Origin: Brevibacillus sp. JNUCC-41
Lineage (GTDB): Bacteria; Bacillota; Bacilli; Bacillales; DSM-1321
NCBI RefSeq assembly: GCF_014844095.1
Contig: NZ_CP062163.1
Coordinates: 496,001-560,000 of the forward strand
Direction of reading: 5' to 3'
Length of the DNA stretch: 64,000 nt
A model generated the notes under the pieces. The model saw only the letters and a list, made by a program, of their open reading frames with translations. It did no database searches and had not been told where the DNA came from. Position numbers and translations under genes: made by a program. This document shows, piece by piece, positions 36,371 to 45,835 of the stretch; the stretch's first letter is position 1; every line of letters starts with the position of its first letter.

Positions 36371-37576
36371 TTAATCAATAAGTAAATGCCTGATATTTTC
36401 TTGTTTCTTATATTTTCCCTTTATTTCCCCAACACCATCAATTGTAAGCGAATCACTGTTTTCAATGGGGCTATTGCCTAATATCAGATGTAATTTATTT
36501 ATATATTTAATTCCATTACCAACATGGGCAATTACAGGTTGTTGAAAAAGAAAGTCTTGATTGCTGATTCTTACTTTTAAAAAGCTTTTATGTAAAAGTT
36601 TATCTTCTAAGGAGATGATATTCATCGGGTCAAAGGATTCAGCAGTTATTTCCCCTTCAATATATAGATGAATTCCTGCTTGTTGATAAAATTCTTCAAA
36701 TTCATTTTTTCTCTTTTCTAAAGCAAAATTAACTGCTTCCTCTGTTTCAGTACTTACCTTCACATCAGCTATTGAATCTTCGATACAGTCACCGGTATGC
36801 TGTTTTAATAGGTCATATAATGTTTCTTCTCTATCAAAAAAACTTTCCATCCAGCCTGGTGAAAGCTCCTCAAGTAACAAACACATAAACAAACCGGAAC
36901 TATAACAACTTCTTCTAATACTAGAAGTGGATTTAAATTTGTTTATTAGTGGTTGTGCATACTTTTTTAAAACTGAATGGTAATCAAGCGGGCTTTTTTC
37001 GGAGTAAGCCCTTAATTCGACATACCATGCAGGTCCCTCAATGGTTTCAATCAACTTTTCATATATCAGGTACTCTTCAATACTGGCTGCTCTTTTTTCC
37101 CTTAGGGCAATGAAAGCATCAAGGTATCGTTTCTTCTTCATTACGTTATTTTCCAACAACGCATGATAAAGATTTGTTCTTTCCCGATTTCGCAATTCCA
37201 CATTTTCTTTTGACACCGGATATGTGATTCCCATCATTTCATCAGGAAACCGTTTTTCATCTTTAATATATTGATAGCCGTGAAATAATTCGTGAACCAC
37301 TATTGAATACAAATCTTCATAATGCTCATACGAATCCATATTAACAATTGCAGTGGGATATTCTTCATACAAAATAATTGTGTCGCCAGTAAACCGTACA
37401 TCCCACTTTAAAGTATGATATGTACATTGTAGATCGTTACTGAATTTGGGATGATTGAAAAGATAAACATTTTTCTTATCATATAATGCATAAGCAGCAA
37501 GTTCAAAACCCGGCCAATAATTTTCCAACTTCGCTTTAACCAAGTCTTCAGTAATTCTATTAAGATAATGAGGCAT
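36371..37576 (-). CDS. uncharacterised protein with HEXXH metallopeptidase motif
   Basis: 401 aa, no signal peptide or membrane span. IVVHELFHGYQYI contains HELFH, the zinc-peptidase HEXXH motif, near residue 93; a candidate third ligand Glu lies about 20-30 residues on, among NVELRNRERTNLY. The rest is unrecognised: a helical middle and a small C-terminal beta-rich part. Strong site GGGAGG. It stands alone between terminators. Confidence 0.65.
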   Translation of the reverse strand: MPHYLNRITEDLVKAKLENYWPGFELAAYALYDKKNVYLFNHPKFSNDLQCTYHTLKWDVRFTGDTIILYEEYPTAIVNMDSYEHYEDLYSIVVHELFHGYQYIKDEKRFPDEMMGITYPVSKENVELRNRERTNLYHALLENNVMKKKRYLDAFIALREKRAASIEEYLIYEKLIETIEGPAWYVELRAYSEKSPLDYHSVLKKYAQPLINKFKSTSSIRRSCYSSGLFMCLLLEELSPGWMESFFDREETLYDLLKQHTGDCIEDSIADVKVSTETEEAVNFALEKRKNEFEEFYQQAGIHLYIEGEITAESFDPMNIISLEDKLLHKSFLKVRISNQDFLFQQPVIAHVGNGIKYINKLHLILGNSPIENSDSLTIDGVGEIKGKYKKQENIRHLLID

Positions 37577-37661
37577 TCTTTTCCTCCCTCCATTGTTTCA
37601 ATTCGATTAAAAACATCATATCATATATAATTTAACATAAATATCCAAATTTTTAATACAC

Positions 37662-37719
37662 AAAAAGCCACTGTAACATATTAGCTCATGGGAGCCAATA
37701 TTCTTACAGTGGCTTTTTC
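37662..37719. terminator. terminator beyond PAP2 gene
   Basis: Arms AAAAAGCCACTGTAA/TTACAGTGGCTTTTT with a T tract on both strands. Confidence 0.85.
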
Positions 37720-37725
37720 CTGTGG

Positions 37726-38382
37726 TCACTTTTTAATTTGCCTCGCTGCGAAATGATTGGCCTGATAAGCCGATAGGGCTTGGAACATATACTGGACAGC
37801 TGCATATACCCCACATGCAAGAAGTATCCCTGCGAGTACATCCAATACAGCATGCTGTTTCGTAAATAGCGTGGAGAGGATTATCAGTGTTCCGAATGCA
37901 GTGACACTGGCATACTCCCATTTATGCTGTTCTTTCCGCTTATGGGCGACGATCATCATGATGAATGTAGTCAGTACATGAATGCTGGGAAGACAGTTGA
38001 CAGGTTGATCATGACTATAGACGATTCTCATTAAATGGGCAAAGATATCGTTCCCCACTACTTCTGGACGCGGGACTGTCGATTGCCAAAGGCAATATAC
38101 AAGAAAACAGAGAAGTTTCCCCGATATTAAACTGCCTAATCCTACGAAATAGTGCTTTCGGTCAACAAAACAGTAGTATATCAGCAATCCATAAATATAC
38201 GGATACCAAAGTAAATAAGGCACGACAAATTCTTTAATAAAGGGAATCTCCCCATCTATTATAGTCGTAACATCGACAGCATGACCTGAAGATTGGTTGA
38301 TGATTGAATAGATGGAACTAGTAATCACCAAAAGTAATAGATAGTATAACGGGTGAAAGGATAGTATGGATTTGTTTTTCAT
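37726..38382 (-). CDS. membrane PAP2-family phosphatase (inositol phosphorylceramide synthase-like)
   Basis: 218 aa with six hydrophobic segments. Active-site pieces CLPSIHVLTTF and KQHAVLDVLAGI carry the two catalytic His of the PAP2 superfamily; the KX6RP-like motif is replaced by STVPRPEV. Likely dephosphorylates a lipid phosphate or pyrophosphate at the outer membrane face. Confidence 0.82.
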   Translation of the reverse strand: MKNKSILSFHPLYYLLLLVITSSIYSIINQSSGHAVDVTTIIDGEIPFIKEFVVPYLLWYPYIYGLLIYYCFVDRKHYFVGLGSLISGKLLCFLVYCLWQSTVPRPEVVGNDIFAHLMRIVYSHDQPVNCLPSIHVLTTFIMMIVAHKRKEQHKWEYASVTAFGTLIILSTLFTKQHAVLDVLAGILLACGVYAAVQYMFQALSAYQANHFAARQIKK

Positions 38383-38537
38383 GGCTCGCTCCGGCTTTCA
38401 ATATATTGGTTTTTTTCCAAAGATTATTATACAACATTTTTCACTAGATTAACTCTTTAATTGCTAAAGTTAATGATTCCCATGAACTAGTAAAATGGAT
38501 ATCTCTTACTTTTGGTGTGACCAAGAATACATAACGA

Positions 38538-38562
38538 AAGCCATGGCATGCTACCATGGCTT
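38538..38562 (-). terminator. weak hairpin after the permease gene
   Basis: Perfect AAGCCATGG/CCATGGCTT arms, seven-base loop, short T-rich tail. Confidence 0.5.
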
Positions 38563-38611
38563 GAAACTGAAACTTATATGCGAGAAGGCAAAAGCGATAT
38601 CCCCGCTTTCT

Positions 38612-39961
38612 CTAGATTTTGTTATGGCGTTTTTTCCATACAAACGTCAAGGAAATGAAGATGTAGATGCAAAGTGTAATGATCGTAACGATTATGGATG
38701 TCGTGAAAATGATTCCGATCAGGATCGTTATTAAAGCGATGATCGCAGCCCAAGTCGTATACGGGAACCATTTTACCGAATAAGCACTTGTTTTTCCAGA
38801 CTGTTGTTTACGTGATTTCAAATGGGCGAAAGCAATGATCAACCAGATGAATAGTACGGTATATCCTAGCGAACCCATTAGGAACTCGAATGTCTTGCTT
38901 CCAGCAAATAACGAAATCAGTACACCGCCATATAAAGCGGAAGTACACATTAAGATTGCGGGAACAGGTACTTTCTTCTTGGATAAACGGGAAAAGATTT
39001 TCGGAATGCGACCATCCACGGCTTGTGTATATAGAACGCGGGATGAACCATACAACCCGGAGTTCATCGAGGAAATGATCGCTAATAGAACAACGGCGTT
39101 CATAATATGGTCGGCACCAGGAATCCCAATCATTTGAAAGACCATTACAAACGGACTTTCCTGCACCCCGTTTACTTCGTTCCAAGGAATTAAGCTAACG
39201 ATGATGAAAAAGGGAATGATATAGAAGGAAATGATCCTGATTAATGTACTGCGAACGGCTTTTGGTACCACTTTTTCAGGGTTTTTCGTTTCAGCTAATG
39301 TGACCCCGATGATTTCCGTACCGCCATATGAATAGATTACAACCAGCATCGCCGTGATCAAACCGGTCGATCCATTCGGAAAGAAACCGCCATGTTCAGT
39401 CAAGTTAGAAAAACCGACGGCTGTATGATCACCAAAAGTAACGAGCAGCAACAATAATCCAGCCATGATGAACACAATGATGACAGTAATTTTAATTAAA
39501 GCGAGCCAGTACTCCGTTTCAGCAAAAACCTTTACCGATAGTAAGTTAACCGCAGTAACTAAAACCGAAACAGCTAATGCCAGTATCCAGATTGGATATC
39601 CAGGCAGCCAATATTGAAGGAAAATCGCCGCAACCACTGATTCGGCCGCAATATTCAATACCCACATTTTCCAATAGATCCAGTCCAGGAAATAGGCAGG
39701 ATACTTTCCTAAAATCGATTGGACCAAATCCCTGAATGTTCGTGCACCGCTATTGCGGACCGCCATTTCAGCTAAACCTTGCATGATGAATAATAGGATG
39801 ATGCCACCTATCAAGTACGCAATGATTACGGAAGGGCCTGCCATATCAATGGCTGAACTGCTTCCTTTAAATAAACCTGCCCCGATGGCACCGCCTAATG
39901 CCATCATCGTAATATGCCTTGAAGTCATTGTCCTCTGTAAATTCCGTTTGTCCGTTTCCAT
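38612..39961 (-). CDS. yvbW: amino-acid permease under leucine T-box (YvbW-like)
   Basis: 449 aa APC-superfamily permease with 12 spans. The AAT-family start MTSRHITMMALGGAIGAGLFKGSSSAIDMAGP and the segment YSYGGTEIIGVTLAETKNPEKVVPKA are clear. The start was chosen by GGGAGG. The T-box upstream has a CTT specifier, so expression rises when tRNA-Leu is uncharged; B. subtilis yvbW has the same leucine-type control. Leucine or branched-chain uptake is therefore the likely role, from the leader rather than the protein. Confidence 0.85.
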   Translation of the reverse strand: METDKRNLQRTMTSRHITMMALGGAIGAGLFKGSSSAIDMAGPSVIIAYLIGGIILLFIMQGLAEMAVRNSGARTFRDLVQSILGKYPAYFLDWIYWKMWVLNIAAESVVAAIFLQYWLPGYPIWILALAVSVLVTAVNLLSVKVFAETEYWLALIKITVIIVFIMAGLLLLLVTFGDHTAVGFSNLTEHGGFFPNGSTGLITAMLVVIYSYGGTEIIGVTLAETKNPEKVVPKAVRSTLIRIISFYIIPFFIIVSLIPWNEVNGVQESPFVMVFQMIGIPGADHIMNAVVLLAIISSMNSGLYGSSRVLYTQAVDGRIPKIFSRLSKKKVPVPAILMCTSALYGGVLISLFAGSKTFEFLMGSLGYTVLFIWLIIAFAHLKSRKQQSGKTSAYSVKWFPYTTWAAIIALITILIGIIFTTSIIVTIITLCIYIFISLTFVWKKRHNKI

Positions 39962-39984
39962 ATCCTTACCTCCCAAAAATCAAA

Positions 39985-40260
39985 AAAAGCATATCGTCTC
40001 TTCCTTCATAATCAAATGAAGAAAGAGACGATATGCCTTAAGCTTACCGCGGTACCACTCTTATTGGCTCTTTTCTAGAGCCCTGCTTTAAAACCTTGTA
40101 ACGAAGGTCAATCGTTAAAACAAAAGAATGGAATCATTCCTTTCTTTCACTTTACCACTCCCAGGCAAGTTCAAAGTATCATTGGACTGCGTTGCACCAA
40201 CCCGCAGCTCTCTTTACCGAATAATGTGCTTTTACTACTCCTGATCATTGCGTTTCAAAA
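39985..40260 (-). promoter_or_regulatory. T-box riboswitch, leucine specifier
   Basis: The minus strand shows stem I with AGAGAGCTGCGGGTTGGTGC in the distal part, the specifier loop GAA-CTT-GCC (codon at 40167-40169, leucine), the T-box AGAGTGGTACCGCGG (40046-40060) and a long terminator whose arms GCATATCGTCTCTT/AAGAGACGATATGC precede TTTTTTT. Uncharged tRNA-Leu should switch it to antitermination. Confidence 0.93.
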
Positions 40261-40604
40261 ATTAAATTATATCTGAATATTTTTAATAATATCCAATACT
40301 ATACGGACTCAAAGTAAATTTGTCAATAACTTTCTCAGAATAATATTTTCAAAGAAACAAATCATGGGAAATCTCCTTGAGCCAGCACTATGAAATCAGT
40401 AGAATACTATGTGAAATAAAGTTGATGCATTATCACAGCAACTTCACTAGAAATTTGATCATTTCTACCTAAGGTAAATATTTCTTCAGTTTGATTGTTC
40501 CTAACTTAGTGCCATCCGTATTTTTCAAACAATAAATAGACAATATTATTATATTGTCTACTTCCATATATAATAGAGTTAAAAGTGAAAGAGGGTTATT
40601 TAAG
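40261..40604. other. intergenic promoter region
   Basis: On the minus strand TATAAT (40266-40271) with TTGGAT 19 bases upstream can start the T-box transcript. The right part is AT-rich and feeds the HTH protein gene; nothing else recognised. Confidence 0.5.
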
Positions 40605-41015
40605 ATGATTGGTCATGAACCTAAAGAGTTATTAAGAACTCTTCTAAATGATTATAAAATGCCTGCGGCTTCATTAAGTAAAATTACAGGAATATCTGAG
40701 CAAGTCATTCTAGATTTTGCAAATGGTGAAAATATTCAATCCACGGTAACTCAAACAGAAATGATGGACCTAATAGATTTAGTGGGCCTATTAGTCATAG
40801 GCGTGCCTTCATCCGATGCAAATGAAAGGGTCTCTGCTATAACTCAAGCACTGAACAAAGAATTTGGTATACCAGTAGAGACGATTTCCTTATTCTCTAA
40901 TCTTGAGTGTGAAGATATCGAAGAATTCATGAAAGAAAATGATTCTCTGTCCATTGAAAAAAGATACAACCTTGCAGTAACAGTCCTTTTTTTGCATTAT
41001 ATCTTTAAAAGATGA
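40605..41015 (+). CDS. small HTH protein of unknown role
   Basis: 136 aa. The N-terminal LLNDYKMPAASLSKITGISEQVILDFANGE has the shape of an XRE/HTH domain, followed by an all-helical tail. Start chosen by AGAGGG; an upstream in-frame ATG lacks a site. Probably DNA-binding, targets unknown. Confidence 0.6.
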   Translation: MIGHEPKELLRTLLNDYKMPAASLSKITGISEQVILDFANGENIQSTVTQTEMMDLIDLVGLLVIGVPSSDANERVSAITQALNKEFGIPVETISLFSNLECEDIEEFMKENDSLSIEKRYNLAVTVLFLHYIFKR

Positions 41016-41471
41016 TTATTTTATTTATGAAACACCTACCCGGGTCTGACTTTAATTTATGCAACGGAGCATTTCCAGGACAAACAAAACGTTTCAGCAA
41101 CCATGCTTCAACTTCCCTTTTCGTTGTCTGAATATTCATGTAATTACCCTAACATAAACTAATAAGACCCAATGCTCGATACATGAGGGTGAAAACAGCA
41201 AGAGTAAGCAGCCATTTTTCAGAACGATTTAATCTTGGTCAGAAGAAGAACCACTACTGTCTTGTGGGGATGAGTGGTTCTTTTTCCGTTTCTTGGCGAA
41301 CGAAGACAGGATGGCCATAATTAAGCTTAATACCTTCCCTATCTATAATTAGAGCAAAACCGTGGCCTTCTTTCAATCCGTCATCAATAATCCCCACTGG
41401 AATAACCGAACACTAACTTCCTGTTTACCTTATCAAATGAATCTATTAAAAGCCCAGGCTCTCCTAAACGT
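41016..41471. other. gene-free stretch with one terminator hairpin
   Basis: AAGAACCACT/AGTGGTTCTT with a T tail at 41246-41285 is the only structure; no supported reading frame. Confidence 0.55.
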
Positions 41472-41705
41472 TTAAAACTCCCTCCCTAACCATGATGCCG
41501 CCACCATCAGGACCCCAACGACAATCACTATAACCGGTCCTACAACAATTAATCCAAATAACAATGAGACTACTGCGTCCAGAAAGATTCGAAATGGTCC
41601 TGCTTTTTCCTTTTTATTCTGTTGCTGCGTTAATAAGTCTTCAAGATGACCGACTTTTTGCTTCAATTCCTGCAATTCTTGAATCACTTTTGTGTCTTGA
41701 TCCAT
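41472..41705 (-). CDS. small coiled-coil membrane protein
   Basis: 77 aa. Residues 1-30 form a coiled coil (VIQELQELKQKVGHLEDLLTQ), residues 45-72 a hydrophobic segment rich in Val and Gly. The start was chosen by GGAGAGGG. Resembles small Bacillus holin- or scaffold-like proteins in shape only. Confidence 0.55.
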   Translation of the reverse strand: MDQDTKVIQELQELKQKVGHLEDLLTQQQNKKEKAGPFRIFLDAVVSLLFGLIVVGPVIVIVVGVLMVAASWLGREF

Positions 41706-42016
41706 GAAATACCACCCTCTCCAATTAACAATAAGTGTTAATTCTATCATTTATATCCATCTTTTCAAAGTGAGATTGACTATTCTCCGGCAAACATCCT
41801 TTCTTAAGTAATGACGGAATTGATAAATTCGTATGGAGGATTTTTGAAGCAAAGCAGGCGAAGGCTCACTAAGGGCAACAAGGATTCAGAGGGTAAAAAG
41901 AAAAACAGCCCTATGGCTGATTTCCCGATTTCATTAGATACGGCGGCATCACTAAAATCTACAGAATGTTTGTATGCCGCTAAATTTAGTAAATACCAGT
42001 TTTAAACCTGTCACTT

Positions 42017-42042
42017 AAAAGGAATAAAGGATTATTCCTTTT
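42017..42042 (-). terminator. terminator at the end of the RiPP operon
   Basis: AAAAGGAATAA/TTATTCCTTTT hairpin overlapping the last stop codon, T-rich tail on the minus strand. Confidence 0.7.
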
Positions 42043-42736
42043 CATCTTTATACCAAAAATTCTCACTAACTGAGAAAGAGGTTTCGATATTTCGCACGGC
42101 ATGCCACCAATTTTTAGGGGTGTACATTAATTCTCCAGAAAACTGTTCCACAATGTAGGGCTTGGAATATTTGAAATTTGGATCCTCCTTTAAATCCAAA
42201 TCGAATAAATCATGCTTACATTCTTTCACATACTCAGTATCATCAGGGCTGAAAAAAATCCATTTTTTTTGGCCAAATACAACTGCATTCCAATTATGTG
42301 ATTTCTCAAAATCCTGGTGTATTGGGGTTCCTGTTCCAACCGAACCTAGGAAAATCCATTTTAATTTCTTGTTATTTTTGGTCCTGATTGTATTATGGTC
42401 GAATAGAGATGGAGTTTCAAAATAACTCTCTAAATCTTCATTTCCCATGATGGAAAAGGGCCAGTCACAATACAATTTTTCGGGGTTATCATTTAAAATA
42501 CCGATGAATTTACCAAGTTTTGATTTGTAAAATTTTTTTTCTTTATCGTATCCTGATTTCCTTATGATGATTTCCCTTTCTCCATAAGTAGACTGTAGAT
42601 AGTCTGTATCCCAGTCCTTAGAAGGCCATAAATCTACTAATCCTGTTATTATCAGTGGCTTTTTACCCGCATAATTTTCTTCAAAATTCGTTAGTGATAA
42701 TTGTTTATAGTGTATCTTATCTATCAATTCGCTCAT
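42032..42736 (-). CDS. JmjC/cupin-8 Fe(II)/2-oxoglutarate oxygenase, RiPP tailoring
   Basis: 234 aa. A cupin_8 (JmjC-like) fold with metal triad candidates H140-x-D142 (GTPIHQDFEKSHNW) and H212 (KNWWHAV); FGQKKWIFFSP and MYTPKNWWHAV are typical blocks. The family hydroxylates side chains (Asn, Asp, His, Arg, Lys) with O2 and 2-oxoglutarate. It is the last gene of the operon, four bases after the TldD gene, so hydroxylation of the precursor core is the natural guess. Confidence 0.82.
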   Translation of the reverse strand: MSELIDKIHYKQLSLTNFEENYAGKKPLIITGLVDLWPSKDWDTDYLQSTYGEREIIIRKSGYDKEKKFYKSKLGKFIGILNDNPEKLYCDWPFSIMGNEDLESYFETPSLFDHNTIRTKNNKKLKWIFLGSVGTGTPIHQDFEKSHNWNAVVFGQKKWIFFSPDDTEYVKECKHDLFDLDLKEDPNFKYSKPYIVEQFSGELMYTPKNWWHAVRNIETSFSVSENFWYKDEKE

Positions 42737-42740
42737 CCTT

Positions 42741-43817
42741 TCAAAGTACGGGATAAAGTGTTAGATTTTCAAAATGAATATGAGGTGAACCTTGGGTGAC
42801 GCTAAGATTATTTTCACCATTCTTATTACAGCCAAAAACCGGATTAAAGAAATGCAGTTCATTGCTAAGGGACTTAATAGCTTTAGCTGAATCAAGTTTG
42901 TTTCCTTTAATATCAAATCTTCTAAGTATTTTATTGGTTATTTTCCCATTTTTAATGACCAAACCATATGATGGCCGGATTACAAAATTCAAACCAAGTG
43001 ATCCCCCACCCCAGGAACCTCTGCAATAGATCCCATTGTCGATTCCTGAAATTATCTCCTGTACTTCCATATTGCCAGAATCCAAATAAGTTGTTGACAT
43101 TCTGGGCATCGCAAGCGAAGATATGCCAACGCTTCTTGCATTACATGAAGATTGTAAGCCTAGGAGCTTACAAGTTTTTGCGTTATGCATCAAACCTACG
43201 GTTATCCCATCCTTTATTAAGTGAGTCCTAAATGTTTCATTCTGTTCCGCATCCAATAAATAACTGCCATTTTGCCCAGGAATGGTCGGGTCATCGAATA
43301 CGTTGATTTTATATTCTGACCATTTGTATCCCATCGTTATTCCATTTGGCTTTAAATACTCTAGGTAATTATCTGCTTCTAAAGTATGACCAAAACATTC
43401 GTGTACATAATGAGATCCAGTCCATGGCTCAAGCACAATTTGTGTTTCAATCTTGCGTTCAAGTTGCTGACCATATAAAGCAGCTTCTACTTCCGCTAAA
43501 ATAACATCAAAATGATCCATTAATTCAGTACATGGTGACTTATTAGTTCTTGTTTGCCATAATACTGGAATAATAGATGTTGAAGTCTCTATTAAGATCT
43601 TTATAAGGATGGAATACTTTAATTCATAACTGCTTAATCCAATACGAAGTTTGAAGGACTTCCAATGTCTTGAGTGATCATAGCTATCACGTTCAATGAA
43701 TTTTAAACAATGATTTAGTTCTTCTTGAAGAAACTTATTCTTTTCATTATCATCACACCTTGGTGAAACAACCCCTTCAACGGTTGAATCATATGATATT
43801 AAATATTCATTGTTCAT
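42741..43817 (-). CDS. TldD-family zinc metallopeptidase, RiPP maturation
   Basis: 358 aa, shorter than TldD (about 480). The zinc motif HEXXXH is present as H139-ECFG-H144, followed by EAD (E147). LGLNFVIRPSYGLVIKNGKIT resembles the TldD C-terminal strand region. TldD normally works with TldE (PmbA) to trim peptides such as microcin B17; no TldE is encoded here. It overlaps the arginase-like gene by 11 bases. Leader removal or core trimming is the likely job. Confidence 0.8.
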   Translation of the reverse strand: MNNEYLISYDSTVEGVVSPRCDDNEKNKFLQEELNHCLKFIERDSYDHSRHWKSFKLRIGLSSYELKYSILIKILIETSTSIIPVLWQTRTNKSPCTELMDHFDVILAEVEAALYGQQLERKIETQIVLEPWTGSHYVHECFGHTLEADNYLEYLKPNGITMGYKWSEYKINVFDDPTIPGQNGSYLLDAEQNETFRTHLIKDGITVGLMHNAKTCKLLGLQSSCNARSVGISSLAMPRMSTTYLDSGNMEVQEIISGIDNGIYCRGSWGGGSLGLNFVIRPSYGLVIKNGKITNKILRRFDIKGNKLDSAKAIKSLSNELHFFNPVFGCNKNGENNLSVTQGSPHIHFENLTLYPVL

Positions 43818-45051
43818 GTTTCGTATCAGCCCGACTAATTACTAATTGCGAAGGATCGTCATGGATCTTGCCATCAAAATCCATTAATTTCATTCCTAGT
43901 TTTGCTGCGAATGCTTCACCCAATATATAACCCTCTATTCTCATAGGTAATAATTCGATGCACTCTTTTGATAAATCATATCCTTTTTGATACAGCTCCA
44001 AACGAAGGCAACAAATTAAACGTAATATTAGGCCATGTGCCTCGATGGTATCGACTATATTTCCAGTTTTATTAAACCAATTTAAAGCCTCTTCATAATT
44101 CCTATCCTTGAAAAAGTGAATGCCTAAAACATAGGCAGCCCAATATGAATCATCACCTTTTTTAGTCGCTTTTTGATAGCAATTCTTAGCAAGTTCAATT
44201 TCACCAGACTGGGTATAGAGAATCGATTTCAATTTCCAACCTATTGCTCCTAATGGCCTCAATTCAAAGTTTAATTCGTCTATTTCTGCTAGACTCAATT
44301 TTTTATTCGATGAAATTTTCTCCATCGTTACCTTCGGAGAAAACTTATCTTCCTTGGAATATACAATCTCCCTCCCCATTTGTCCTGCTATATATTTCCC
44401 TATCCACCTGAAACTTTCAGGTAGAAACCCACTTTTGATAGAATAGGACATTGTTTTCACTTGATTAAAGAGGCCTAGATTGTTCAATACATGTAAGGTT
44501 TCGTCTATATCATTCGATAAATCATTAGTCTTGGGATCATAAAAATAATCCAAATCGAAATCCACAATAACCTGCTCATTAATTATGAATTCTCCTAGAT
44601 AGTCAATCGTTGTGACATGTAACTCAATATTATTTAATTGTACAGAAGCAGAGTTTTTTCCGTTTCTAAAGCTTGATATGAATTCTTTTCCATGGTTGGG
44701 TACAAGGGATAATAGCTCCCAAAGTAATTCACTAAACCCTTTTTCTCCCAACATACGAGGATATACCCATATTATTTTCCGAAAAAGGCCCTCTTGTATT
44801 GCGGCGTACAAAAAGTCATCAATCCCATAAGAATATCTTCCATCTTCCCTACAAGGAATATCTTTTTTCAATTCATCAATACACAGACCCTCTTTAATGA
44901 ACTGACTGATTCTTTTCATTTTTGAATTTTCTATGAACTTTAAATCTAAGTGTTGATCAAAATAAACCAAGGTACTATTCCTGGGAATTTCATTGACCCA
45001 ATATGAAAATACTTCACTATGTTCCTCATATACATATATTTTATCCATCAT
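43807..45051 (-). CDS. UPF0489 peptide-arginase-like protein with TPR tail
   Basis: 414 aa. The N-terminal UPF0489 domain has the ureohydrolase-like metal motifs D32-Q-H34-L-D36 (VYFDQHLDL) and VDFDLDYFYD. The C-terminal 130 residues form TPR-like helices (AKNCYQKATKKGDDSYWAAYVLG). UPF0489 enzymes such as OspR act on RiPP precursors, changing Arg to ornithine. All three precursors encoded upstream carry exactly one Arg, in the core, which fits. The TPR part may hold the leader or partner enzymes. It overlaps both neighbours by 11 bases. Confidence 0.78.
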   Translation of the reverse strand: MMDKIYVYEEHSEVFSYWVNEIPRNSTLVYFDQHLDLKFIENSKMKRISQFIKEGLCIDELKKDIPCREDGRYSYGIDDFLYAAIQEGLFRKIIWVYPRMLGEKGFSELLWELLSLVPNHGKEFISSFRNGKNSASVQLNNIELHVTTIDYLGEFIINEQVIVDFDLDYFYDPKTNDLSNDIDETLHVLNNLGLFNQVKTMSYSIKSGFLPESFRWIGKYIAGQMGREIVYSKEDKFSPKVTMEKISSNKKLSLAEIDELNFELRPLGAIGWKLKSILYTQSGEIELAKNCYQKATKKGDDSYWAAYVLGIHFFKDRNYEEALNWFNKTGNIVDTIEAHGLILRLICCLRLELYQKGYDLSKECIELLPMRIEGYILGEAFAAKLGMKLMDFDGKIHDDPSQLVISRADTKHEQ

Positions 45052-45835
45052 TCTTAATTAATCCTAAGTTTAGAATCCAGTCTATCTGGTCCTGATTGAA
45101 CTTTTGTTGGCGGTTTATTTCCCTTGAACCTCCTATTTCTACCATTTCTAATACACTTGGATGAATAGGGCCCCTAATTAAATTTTTTTCGGTCGCTGCA
45201 TATAGCCATATAACCTTTTCGGAATCACTAGCTACTTTTTTTCCACTTAGTGCCTCGGATATTTCTTTGGAGTATGTTTGGTACGCATAGTAAATATGAC
45301 CATTATTTTTAACCAGGTCACTATCTATTCTGAAAAATGGGTGTTTATTGACTGTTAGTATAGATAAAATGGCATTTAAAAATTCGTGTTTTAATAGTAA
45401 ATGATTATTATCAGCCGCAAGGATAAATTCTTCGTTTTCAGACAAATAATTGTAAAACGCTTCCTCGATACAAGTCCCCTCCCCTGCATAGGGCAATTCC
45501 ATGTAGCACTCGAAATGTTTGGACGCCAGGAACTTATGCATTAACAGCGTTATATCGGTTTCAAGGGTTTCTAAAGCTTGAAAAACACCGGGAAAAGAAG
45601 TTCTTAAACCACCTTTATGTTCAATATTTCCGCTCATTAAATTTCTTACAATTGTTGTAGCCGTTGCTACAAGCTCTTCTTTATCTATTGTTTTTATGTG
45701 ATTTAAATTATCAGCTGATAAATTCAGTTCATTAAACTCATCATTTAAAAAGTTATTTCTATATTGGTAATCATATAATAAATTGTAAAGTAACTCGTCT
45801 AGTGAATAATTCTTTGGTTTTAAATCATTTGCCAT
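45041..45835 (-). CDS. RiPP-locus partner protein of unknown family
   Basis: 264 aa, soluble, two Cys. The N-terminal stretch LDELLYNLLYDYQYRNNFLNDEFNELNLS resembles in shape the helical start of partner proteins that accompany DUF692 enzymes, which bind leader peptides; I cannot place the rest. It overlaps the MNIO gene by 16 bases, so translation is coupled. An accessory subunit of the MNIO is the best guess, by position. Confidence 0.6.
   Translation of the reverse strand: MANDLKPKNYSLDELLYNLLYDYQYRNNFLNDEFNELNLSADNLNHIKTIDKEELVATATTIVRNLMSGNIEHKGGLRTSFPGVFQALETLETDITLLMHKFLASKHFECYMELPYAGEGTCIEEAFYNYLSENEEFILAADNNHLLLKHEFLNAILSILTVNKHPFFRIDSDLVKNNGHIYYAYQTYSKEISEALSGKKVASDSEKVIWLYAATEKNLIRGPIHPSVLEMVEIGGSREINRQQKFNQDQIDWILNLGLIKNDG

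Noticed and set aside
41811..42005. 64-residue plus-strand frame left of the RiPP operon
   Set aside because: No ribosome site, low-complexity basic composition, faces into the operon terminator.
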